Shown: positions 57,042-64,000 of the stretch, piece by piece
How the letters are laid out: each line of letters starts with the position of its first letter
Numbering within the stretch: the stretch's first letter is position 1
NCBI GenBank assembly: GCA_036245525.1
Contig: BTPG01000007.1
Span: 166,618,976-166,682,975, forward strand
DNA: 64,000 bases
Origin: Semisulcospira habei
Lineage: Eukaryota; Mollusca; Gastropoda; Semisulcospiridae
Reading direction: 5' to 3'
Position numbers and translations under genes: made by a program
Notes under the pieces: model-generated
What the model saw: only the letters and a program-made list of their open reading frames with translations
Databases searched by the model: none
What the model was told of the DNA's origin: nothing

Positions 57042-59963
57042 TTACTCTCCCGTGTCGATCACTGCAGCTCCTCCCTGACATTCTGTGGCTACATCTTTGG
57101 GCCCTCTTTCCGTGTACTGTCTGAGCATGTTGATATGGAAGACCTTCTGCTTGCCATTTACATCTAGCATATAGTCATGCTGTCCCTTTTTCTCTAGTAC
57201 CCGAAACGGTCCCTTCCAATGCATCACCATCTTGTTATGGTCAGTGGGTAAGAGCAGTAGAACTTTGTCGCCTGCGTTCAACTGACGAACTTTCGCTCGT
57301 TTGTCAAAGTGTTTCCTGTACACCGCACTGGAGTCCCTCAGGGCCTCTTGTGCGAACTTGCAGGTGTCTTCCAGTCTACTCCTGAGGTCTACCACGTACT
57401 GATACGTAGTTTTAACCTCTTCTTCTTCCTCTTCATTTGTCCACAGTTCTTTCAAGATAGTCACGGGTCCTCTGACCGTTCTGCCGTACAATAGTTCGAA
57501 GGGGGAAAACCCTAGACTCTCTTGTGGTGCCTCACGGTATGCAAACAACGCGGCTGGCAAATACCGATCCCAGTCCGTAGGTCTCTCCTCGCACATCTTC
57601 TTTAACATCCCCTTCAACGTCCCGTTAAACCTCTCTACTAACCCATTGCACTGAGGATGATACGGGGTTGTGTGTAGTTGCTTTAACCCCAATAATCTGC
57701 TGACCTCCCCCATCAGTTCCGACGTGAATTGGGTTCCACGGTCGCTCAAGATCTCGTTGGGTACTCCTACCCTGGAAAATATTTCCACTAGCGCCTCGGC
57801 CACCCTCTCTGTCTCAATCGACCTCAGAGCCACTGCTTCTGGGTATCTCGTAGCATAATCTACGACTGTCAAGATGTACCGGTTTCCGGCGCTTGAAACT
57901 GGTGCTATTGGTCCGATAAGATCGACTGCCACACGGCGAAATGGCGAGTCAATCAAAGGGACGCTCCCCAATGGTGCCTTCTTTGTTTTTCCCTTCGGCG
58001 CCGTTCTCTGGCACGTGTCGCATGAGGCACAAAACCTCTTGATGTCCGACATGATCCCTGGCCAATAAAAACTGCTCAGGATCCTGTCTGCGGTCTTCTT
58101 TTTACCTAAGTGACCTGCCATCAGACCTTCATGGCCGATTGACATGACGGTGTCCCTGTACTTGGCTGGGACAATCAGCTGCGCCGTCATCTTCCCTGAT
58201 TTATCGCTTATGAACTGGCGATACAGTAAACCCTTCTTTAAGAAATAACTCACCCGGCCTCCTCTGACCTCCTTATCTCCCCCAGCCTTAACATCACCGA
58301 ACAGCTTGTCCAATGACCTATCTCTTGTTTGCTCCTCCTTAATTTCTGCAGGGGTAGCGTTTACGCCCCGCTTTTGCTCTGGAGTGATGAGTGGCTTCGG
58401 TCCTTTTAAATCTTTCTTTTCTTGCCCTCTGGTTTTCACTGCGGCTGCAAGTGAAAATGAGGGGTCTGGGTCACCAGGTCCCCTTGCTCCTGGGATATTC
58501 CCTAGAATCAAATCATACAGCGGTTTAGGCATCACGAGTGCCTCGACCTGTCCGCTGAAGAATGGTGTGCGCACGGCAACTATTGCTGTCGCAAATTTCC
58601 GCACCGTCCCGTCTATAAGAACACACTTCCGCACCTCCCCTGTCATCTCTGTCTTTCTCACAAGACTCTCCCGCACTACTGCCCCCGTGCAACCTGTGTC
58701 ACGCAACACCTGCACTTTTCTGTCTCCAATCTTTCCCTCACATACGGGCATCGTGTCCTCCGTGTCCGAGCTACAAAAACCCGACACGACAAAATGTCCG
58801 TCATCGCGGCTCCGTGAATCAATCACCCCGCTTCCTCTTATTTGAGCCCCTGGCTCCTCATATTTCACTACCCGCATCGCCGCAGTCTTCTGTGGCCTGG
58901 CTCGACAGTCTCTCGCAAGATGACCTGTCTTGCCGCAAATAAAGCACCCACGTCTATCCGGCGGTCTGTCCCCGTTTGCTTTCGGAAATCGCGGCCCTGT
59001 CACTTGCCCTGGCTGAACTAAATCCCGGCGGATCGGATTCACAGCCCCGTTGGCTGCCGGTGCTGGTCGCTTATCTTTTGGTTTTTCTTGAATTTCCGAT
59101 CTTCGCCGCAAAGGATTCATATCCGCTCTAGCCTCGCGATAGTTTTCTGCTGCTTCGAGCAGTTCCGATACTGTTCTAAGTTTTCGCTCCCTAAGGTGTA
59201 TGGCAAGTCCTGGCGCGCATTCCGTGAAAATTTGTTCGCGGAGGATCAATTCCCGCAGATCGCCATAAACACTCTCTGCACCACTCAGTTCGACCCACTT
59301 GTCGAAGTAATGAGTGAGACGGACGCCGAACTGCACGTACGTCTCGCCGGACTGTATCCGCGCCTCCCGAAATTTCCGGCGGAAGCCCTCTTCGGTGAGC
59401 TCATAAGCGCGCAAGATCGAATCCTTGACCTTATCATAATCACCTCTCATTTCCCGAGGCAGAGTGGACACGACGTCCAACGCCTTTCCTGTCAGCAGAG
59501 CTGACAGGCTGATGGCCCATTCTTCCTCTGGCCATCCCTCTATCTCCGCAAAAGTTTCGAATCTGCTAATGTACGCGTCGATAGAGTCTGTCGTCTGACA
59601 GAACTTCGGTAACTGCGGTCTCGGCGCCGCATGTCCGAACCGCCTTCGCTCACCTGTACCCGAACTGGCCTCCTCACGTCTTCTGTCCAGTTCTAACTCC
59701 CTTCCTTTCAGTTCTGCTTCTATCTTTAACTTCTCTGTTTTAAAGACAAGTTTTTCTTTTGCCGCCGCCATCTGTTCACTCTCAAACTTTCTCCTTTCCG
59801 CTCTATCATTTCTTTCAACTCTCTGTTGAGTCTCTATGAACTTTTTTAGTTCCTCGCCCTGGTGGCCTAACTCCTTCCCCATACTTATCAACTTCTCGAG
59901 CGGCGTAAAACTCTCTTCCGCCATATTGTTCCGTTTCTTGTCCCCACCCTGTGTGACAGACAA
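57042..59963 (-). CDS. Gag-protease-integrase polyprotein, 973 aa, of the RT-less element
   Basis: A single uninterrupted frame starts with a charged coiled-coil gag region. A gag core follows, then a CCHC knuckle (CFICGKTGHLARDC). Next is a retropepsin-type protease with the DTG triad (VLRDTGCTGAVV). Integrase has an HHCC zinc region (HEGLMAGHLG ... CASCDTC), the catalytic aspartates in VAVDLIGPI and SDRGTQF, the glutamate after PYHPQCNG (NGLVERFNG), and a GPF/Y-type chromatin module (WKGPFRV). It stops directly after the integrase tail. No RT lies between protease and integrase, which fits the integrase-first order of its relative at 20.6-25.2 kb. The intact frame suggests recent activity, presumably with RT supplied in trans. 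Confidence 0.9.
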   Translation of the reverse strand: MSVTQGGDKKRNNMAEESFTPLEKLISMGKELGHQGEELKKFIETQQRVERNDRAERRKFESEQMAAAKEKLVFKTEKLKIEAELKGRELELDRRREEASSGTGERRRFGHAAPRPQLPKFCQTTDSIDAYISRFETFAEIEGWPEEEWAISLSALLTGKALDVVSTLPREMRGDYDKVKDSILRAYELTEEGFRRKFREARIQSGETYVQFGVRLTHYFDKWVELSGAESVYGDLRELILREQIFTECAPGLAIHLRERKLRTVSELLEAAENYREARADMNPLRRRSEIQEKPKDKRPAPAANGAVNPIRRDLVQPGQVTGPRFPKANGDRPPDRRGCFICGKTGHLARDCRARPQKTAAMRVVKYEEPGAQIRGSGVIDSRSRDDGHFVVSGFCSSDTEDTMPVCEGKIGDRKVQVLRDTGCTGAVVRESLVRKTEMTGEVRKCVLIDGTVRKFATAIVAVRTPFFSGQVEALVMPKPLYDLILGNIPGARGPGDPDPSFSLAAAVKTRGQEKKDLKGPKPLITPEQKRGVNATPAEIKEEQTRDRSLDKLFGDVKAGGDKEVRGGRVSYFLKKGLLYRQFISDKSGKMTAQLIVPAKYRDTVMSIGHEGLMAGHLGKKKTADRILSSFYWPGIMSDIKRFCASCDTCQRTAPKGKTKKAPLGSVPLIDSPFRRVAVDLIGPIAPVSSAGNRYILTVVDYATRYPEAVALRSIETERVAEALVEIFSRVGVPNEILSDRGTQFTSELMGEVSRLLGLKQLHTTPYHPQCNGLVERFNGTLKGMLKKMCEERPTDWDRYLPAALFAYREAPQESLGFSPFELLYGRTVRGPVTILKELWTNEEEEEEVKTTYQYVVDLRSRLEDTCKFAQEALRDSSAVYRKHFDKRAKVRQLNAGDKVLLLLPTDHNKMVMHWKGPFRVLEKKGQHDYMLDVNGKQKVFHINMLRQYTERGPKDVATECQGGAAVIDTGE

Positions 59964-60389
59964 CGTGAACAGTATCTCCGCGGGTTACGCTCCCCTTTGC
60001 CACAATGCCGCTCGCCGAACTTCCCGTGTTCGCCTCAGTGCGAGCACTCGTATTGTACGTAGATTAACCCCCTGTCTACTGGGACCGAAATGTTTAATTT
60101 TCGCTAGGCACCATGCACCTAATCCCAGACAACTTAATTATATTTCCCCGCACCCAGAAGGAACCTGTGCCATAAGTTATAGCTTCTATAACAACACTTG
60201 GTTAGAGCCTCGCTCACTGTCCCCGACAGACAGCCTTCAACATACACCACAAAACAATACCAGCAATGACGAAGAACTAACAGGGCAATTAATTAGGAGA
60301 CTAATTAATTAGCATGCAATTAGTGGACACTTTGTCCTAGCACTACATCTAGCGCTAACTTCGCTTTCCCGTCTGAGACTATATTTTGG
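59964..60389 (-). other. Leader between primer site and gag of the RT-less element
   Basis: About 430 bp of noncoding sequence lies between the primer-binding site and the gag ATG. It should hold the 5' untranslated leader and any packaging signal. I see no conserved motif in it. Confidence 0.5.
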
Positions 60390-60413
60390 GCCAAATCCTG
60401 GCAGGCTCGCCAA
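60390..60413 (-). other. Probable tRNA primer-binding site of the RT-less element
   Basis: On the minus strand, four bases after the LTR, the sequence reads TGGCGAGCCTGCCAGGAT. From memory this is one mismatch from the complement of the 3' end of animal tRNA-Arg (CCA end included). That would make tRNA-Arg the primer. Confidence 0.6.
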
Positions 60414-60416
60414 CTT

Positions 60417-61856
60417 TGTCACGGACTGACGGAAAGATGGTGGTTTAAATGCTTGTGATGTGGGTGTAGGTTATAATATAATCTTGTCAACAGGGGGATC
60501 TCCACTCACACTCTCATACTCTCATCATTGTAGCCCTCAATCATCTCATTCAATACATTTCTCTCACTCTGGAGAGGGACGTCTCGCATACGTTCCCCAC
60601 TCACGCAGCCATACAACTGATTACTACGAACTCAGTTGCTGAAATGCTAACTATGTTAATTATTTATATATAAACAATCAAACATGTCACACTTAACTAA
60701 TGTCTAAAGTATCTTGTTATCTCGCTGTCAGTTCATCTTGGTTCTACCTAATGCTGTTATTTCACTGTCTAGTTCTTTGTTTCTACCTCGGCTAGTTCTG
60801 TGCACAGAAACATAAAAGTCACCTTACCTGGCCAGGTTTTATACTACTTCAAGTTATGCGGTGGCTATCTCAGTGGTCCTCGGTGTCGGCGCTGCGTCCG
60901 TCGACCCGCTGCCTGGTCCTCGTCGGCGCTGCGTCTCAGTGTCGACCCTCTGGCCCCCGGTGATCTTTCAGTGTTCTCTTTCGGCACATTCACAACTGAT
61001 TGTCACTGCTGCATTTTTGCACCCATCACATCTCACGCTTGGGCTAATGTGATCACTGGAGTAGAACCGTCAAGTTCTTCTCCGCGGCTTTCCTATACAC
61101 TATAATAGTCCATATTGGAACGGTTGTTCCCGATCACTGACACAAGTTCAGTCACATTACTTTCCATCTCCGACCTCACGGTCTCTCCCTCTCTCAGCAC
61201 CAGTCTTTTCTCTCTTAGCCCATGCCGTCTTCAAGTGTTCTCTTCGTCTCTCGAGTTCTCCCCTTTCTTCTTCACGCTTCGCTTTATATATATCTATAAT
61301 CTACACAAGTCTCTCCACCTTCCTCATAGTTGTATTCCTACGCGATGTCATGAAGAGTCAGTCATTCATATCGCTTCATCAATTTCAACTAATTTCGATA
61401 ATTATGTAAAGTATACTAAACATGCATTTCACATCCAATCCATACATACAATTTATCCTAACACCCGTATCACAACATTAATATACTTATTCTGTGTACG
61501 GACTATTTCTTTTCCAAATTCTGGAATTTCATCAGATACTGCTGACTAGGTGGATTCTTTGTGTCTCACGCGGGAAAGTCCTGACCCCCTCCCCCGCTAA
61601 ATGGTTCAAGTACTTATAAATACATTCCCGCACGTAGACATTTCCTCTTGTCAGCCGATGATAAGGTACCAACCGACTTTCGCCATTAGATAGTTTACAA
61701 GTCGCACGTGCAGGCATGTCCGACCGTTTCCTGTTTCCGCTAACCCCATGCCTACTCGGACTCTGCAATATAAATTTCCCTCATTCCATAATTTCACTAG
61801 CAACTTTACTCCTTAACCTCCCACTAACTTCCGGACATAATTTTGCTCCCTTGACA
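60417..61856 (-). repeat. 5' LTR (element orientation) of the RT-less element
   Basis: Identical in inspection to 55023-56462. As the upstream LTR it should hold the promoter. Its inner border at 60417 is followed, on the minus strand, by the primer-binding region. Confidence 0.92.
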
Positions 61857-61861
61857 ATATT

Positions 61862-61945
61862 CTAATTTAATAAACAATAAATGTTTGTCGTGTCGTGTCA
61901 TGTCAAATCTTGTCTTGTCCTGTCCTGTCCTGTCTAGCCTTGTTT
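61862..61945 (+). repeat. TGTCC/TGTCG-type short tandem repeat
   Basis: GTCGTGTCGTGTCATGTC and then TTGTCCTGTCCTGTCCTGTC follow AATAAACAATAAATG. This looks like the tail of an unidentified retroposon and directly flanks the RT-less element. Confidence 0.7.
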
Positions 61946-62261
61946 ACATAATCTGATCAGTTAGAAAGGTGTGGAGCGTAAATACCATTTCCATAAAGCA
62001 AAACACCAGCCTGGACATCACTGGAAATATACTGAATTCCTTATGGCTTACAGCTGTAAGGTCGAAAGACATAAAATGCAAGAAAGAATGCAAGAAAGAC
62101 TTACATTATGACGACACTACTACTTTGACTGGCAGAGTAACTCCGTATCTTTTCTGCTTAAATGTATCCAAGCTAACTTTCAATTGCAAACTGTACGTTC
62201 GCTCCAACTCTCAACGAAGTCTAGGCCTACACGGACACACTACAAGTCAAACTACCTCCCC

Positions 62262-62327
62262 AGTGCGCAAAGGCCATCGGGCCGACGTCGTCCGCCATTA
62301 TCCCGCGCACGGCCTTTTGCGCATTGG
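62262..62327. repeat. Family E palindrome, deleted copy
   Basis: AGTGCGCAAAGGCCATCGGG ... CGCACGGCCTTTTGCGCATTG: both outer ends present, but most of the right stem is lost. Confidence 0.6.
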
Positions 62328-62399
62328 GTCAGCACCGAGGGGTTAGTAGTTCTGCGCAAGCTACTTTTGTAGCAAGCTGCTCCACTCTAGCCCTAATAA

Positions 62400-62493
62400 C
62401 AAAAGGTCTTCGGGCGGACGACGGCCGCAGTTGGCCCGCGCACAGCCGTGAGCTGGCCAAAGGCGGCCGTCGCCGGCCCGAGGACCTTTGACG
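62400..62493. repeat. Family E palindrome
   Basis: CAAAAGGTCTTCGGGC to GCCCGAGGACCTTTGACG with GGCCCGCGCACAGCCGTGAG near the tip. Confidence 0.65.
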
Positions 62494-62606
62494 CGCGTGG
62501 ACCAGAGTGCAATGCTTAGTGGACTGTACACGATTTAAGCTCGCTCATGCAACTGAGCTCAGCTAAAAGTGTTGCGCGGGACACTTATCCGACTCGTCGC
62601 ACAATT

Positions 62607-62641
62607 GGGGGGGGGGGGGGGGGGGGGGGGGTGGGGGGGGG
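62607..62641 (+). repeat. G-run
   Basis: About 34 bases of G with one T, able to form G-quadruplexes. Confidence 0.85.
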
Positions 62642-62658
62642 CGTGCCGATATGCGCAG

Positions 62659-62870
62659 TTACCTCATTCAAATCCGACACGCCACGGCCAGACATGGATC
62701 GAGCCTGATAGTTCAAGGGTTGTGCCAGAATAGCTTGGCGCCCAAAGGCGCCAAGCTATTCTGGCACAACCCTTGAACTATCACGCTCGATCTGTTTTGA
62801 GAAAGTGTAACAGTCTTCAGGGGGCAGCGTCAAAATTCGCGGATTTCGGTCCTGGAGCAGAATGTGTTAA
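62659..62870. repeat. Family A foldback element (copy 15)
   Basis: GTTACCTCATTCAAATCC to GCAGAATGTGTTAA, AATAG subtype with a perfectly paired core about the GGCGCCCAAAGGCGCC tip. Confidence 0.8.
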
Positions 62871-63039
62871 CACTTTAACATGGACGGATGCATAACAAGG
62901 AAACAGTGGAAGCAATGTTGTGCAGGGTTGCACGGCACTTCTCGCTGAGAAAGTTTTCCTGTTTCCACTGACAATTGCAGAGTGACTGGTCTAATCGACT
63001 TGTTGCTACAATTATAGGTGGAAGTTATTCAGTCACGCA

Positions 63040-63860
63040 CATTATCTCTTTACTGCTTTGCATGTGTTGTATTCGTGCATTTCTTTTCATATATTAACAT
63101 GCATGATTATCCTATCTCTTTACTGCTTTGCTTGTGTTGTATTCGTACATTTCTTTTCATACATGATTATCCTATCTCTTTACTGCTTTGCATGTGTTGT
63201 ATTCGTGCATGTCTTTTCATATATTAACATGCATGATTATCCTATCTCTTTACTGCTTTGCTTGTCTTGTATTCGTGCATTTCTTTTGATATATTAACAT
63301 GCATGATTATCCTATCTCTTTACTGCTTTGCATGTGTTGTATTCGTGCATGTCTTTTCATATATTAACATGCATGATTATCCTATCTCTTTACTGCTTTG
63401 CATGTGTTGTATTCGTGCATGTCTTTTCATACATTAACATGCATGATTATCCTATCTCTTTACTGCTTTGCATGTGTTGTATTCGTGCATGTCTTTTCAT
63501 ACATTAACATGCATGATTATCCTATCTCTTTACTGCTTTGCTTGTCTTGTATTCGTGCATTTCTTTTCATACATGATTATCCTATCTCTTTACTGCTTTG
63601 CATGTGTTGTATTCGTGCATGTCTTTTCATATATTAACATGCATGATTATCCTATCTCTTTACTGCTTTGCTTGTCTTGTATTCGTGCATTTCTTTTCAT
63701 ATATTAACATGCATGATTATCCTATCTCTTTGCTGCTTTGCTCGTCTTGTATTCGTGCATTTCTTTTCATATATTAACATGCATGATTATCCTATCTCTT
63801 TGCTGCTTTGCTCGTCTTGTATTCGTGCATTTCTTTTCATACATTAACATGCATGATTAT
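63040..63860. repeat. 70-bp minisatellite (about 12 units)
   Basis: The unit runs ATTATCCTATCTCTTTACTG, CTTTGCATGTGTTGTATTCG, TGCATGTCTTTTCATATATT, AACATGCATG (70 bp). At least two units are 58 bp, lacking one ATTAACATGCATG block. Units differ by a few substitutions (CATGTG/CTTGTC, GTCTTT/TTCTTT). Open frames across it are artefacts of the repeat. Confidence 0.9.
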
Positions 63861-63865
63861 CCTCT

Positions 63866-64000
63866 TCACCGCCAGTGGATGCAGACTGTATTTTTGAATT
63901 TATTGTAAATTGAATCTCAAATATCCCCCAGCCGTCAAAGGAACATAGATATGAAGTGGTTTCAGCTAGAGGCATAGATCGTCATGAGCCCCCGCAACTG
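63866..64000. repeat. Family B element cut by the window end (copy 13)
   Basis: CACCGCCAGTGGATGCAGAC, then AGAGGCATAGATCGTCATGAG and the start of the GCCCCCGCAACTG tip are present. The second half lies beyond the window. Confidence 0.65.

Larger units (their letters stand above)
55023..61856 (-). mobile_element. Young RT-less Ty3/gypsy (Gmr1-like) LTR retrotransposon
   Basis: Two 1440-bp direct LTRs (55023-56462 and 60417-61856) begin TGTC and end GACA. The element is flanked by a perfect 5-bp duplication, ATATT (55018-55022 and 61857-61861). The LTRs show no difference in the stretches I compared, so insertion is recent. The element reads leftward. The internal part encodes gag, protease and integrase in one open frame. 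RT and nearly all of RNase H are missing, and only an RNase H end remains. It landed in a (TA)n tract beside a non-LTR fragment, upstream of the first visible exon of the monooxygenase gene. Confidence 0.92.

Noticed and set aside
58306..59504. Plus-strand frames of up to 179 codons at 58306 and 59088
   Set aside because: They are antisense shadows of the 973-codon gag-protease-integrase frame.
62661..62675. Missing first coding exon of the monooxygenase gene (ATGAG before GTAACT on the minus strand)
   Set aside because: It has a plausible phase, but it lies inside the end of a family A hairpin, so the match is probably chance.
63040..63860. CRISPR-like array
   Set aside because: Units are contiguous with no unique spacers, in a eukaryotic genome; it is a minisatellite.

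Overview
This is eukaryotic, gene-poor, repeat-dense DNA. It has split genes with GT-AG introns, long (GT)n, (TA)n and (TTA)n arrays, several non-LTR retrotransposon fragments, LTR retrotransposons and dozens of short hairpin elements. A temptin-type domain joined to a copper monooxygenase, together with tRNA-derived and AACTAA-tailed SINEs, points to a lophotrochozoan, most likely a gastropod mollusc. The species cannot be named from the sequence.

Host genes. (1) Plus strand, 32698-36860: five exons that join in phase into a 278-residue secreted protein I do not recognise. It has a signal peptide, four cysteines, an acidic Asp/Glu patch and an Arg/Gln-rich tail, and a TATA box lies about 190 bp upstream of the ATG. 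(2) Minus strand, 54195 down to 41383: eight exons encoding a secreted temptin-like domain followed by both halves of a DBH/PHM/MOXD1-type copper monooxygenase and a hydrophobic C-terminal tail. All five expected copper-ligand positions are present. The first coding exon was not found, and a homopolymer run in the last exon breaks the frame by one base. Two weak candidate signal-peptide exons lie near the left end (1.5-3.1 kb, minus strand).

Mobile elements. 15.9-27.8 kb is a nest. A non-LTR element was split inside its (GT)n 3' region by an LTR retrotransposon on the minus strand (19052-27613). One LTR of that element later received a second non-LTR element (25714-27205), and the other received a terminal-inverted-repeat element (19161-19682). 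The LTR element has the order gag-protease-integrase-RT-RNase H, that is, integrase before RT, as known for the Gmr1 group of Ty3/gypsy elements. A younger relative (55023-61856) has 1440-bp LTRs that look identical, a perfect 5-bp target duplication and one open 973-codon gag-protease-integrase frame. RT and nearly all of RNase H are deleted, and only the last codons of RNase H remain. A third, badly damaged gag-protease fragment lies in an intron of the monooxygenase gene (50.0-52.3 kb). Other non-LTR pieces lie at 7.35-7.76, 8.43-9.6 and 54.7-55.0 kb.

Hairpin (foldback) elements are the commonest feature. At least four unrelated stem-loop families (called A-D here) end in TTAAC-pyrimidine...purine-GTTAA, which suggests mobilisation by piggyBac-like machinery. 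Further families (E-H) and a perfect 175-bp hAT-like palindrome with an 8-bp target duplication are also present. Many sit in the introns of the two host genes, some within a few tens of bases of splice sites. The right end (63.04-63.86 kb) is a roughly 70-bp minisatellite.
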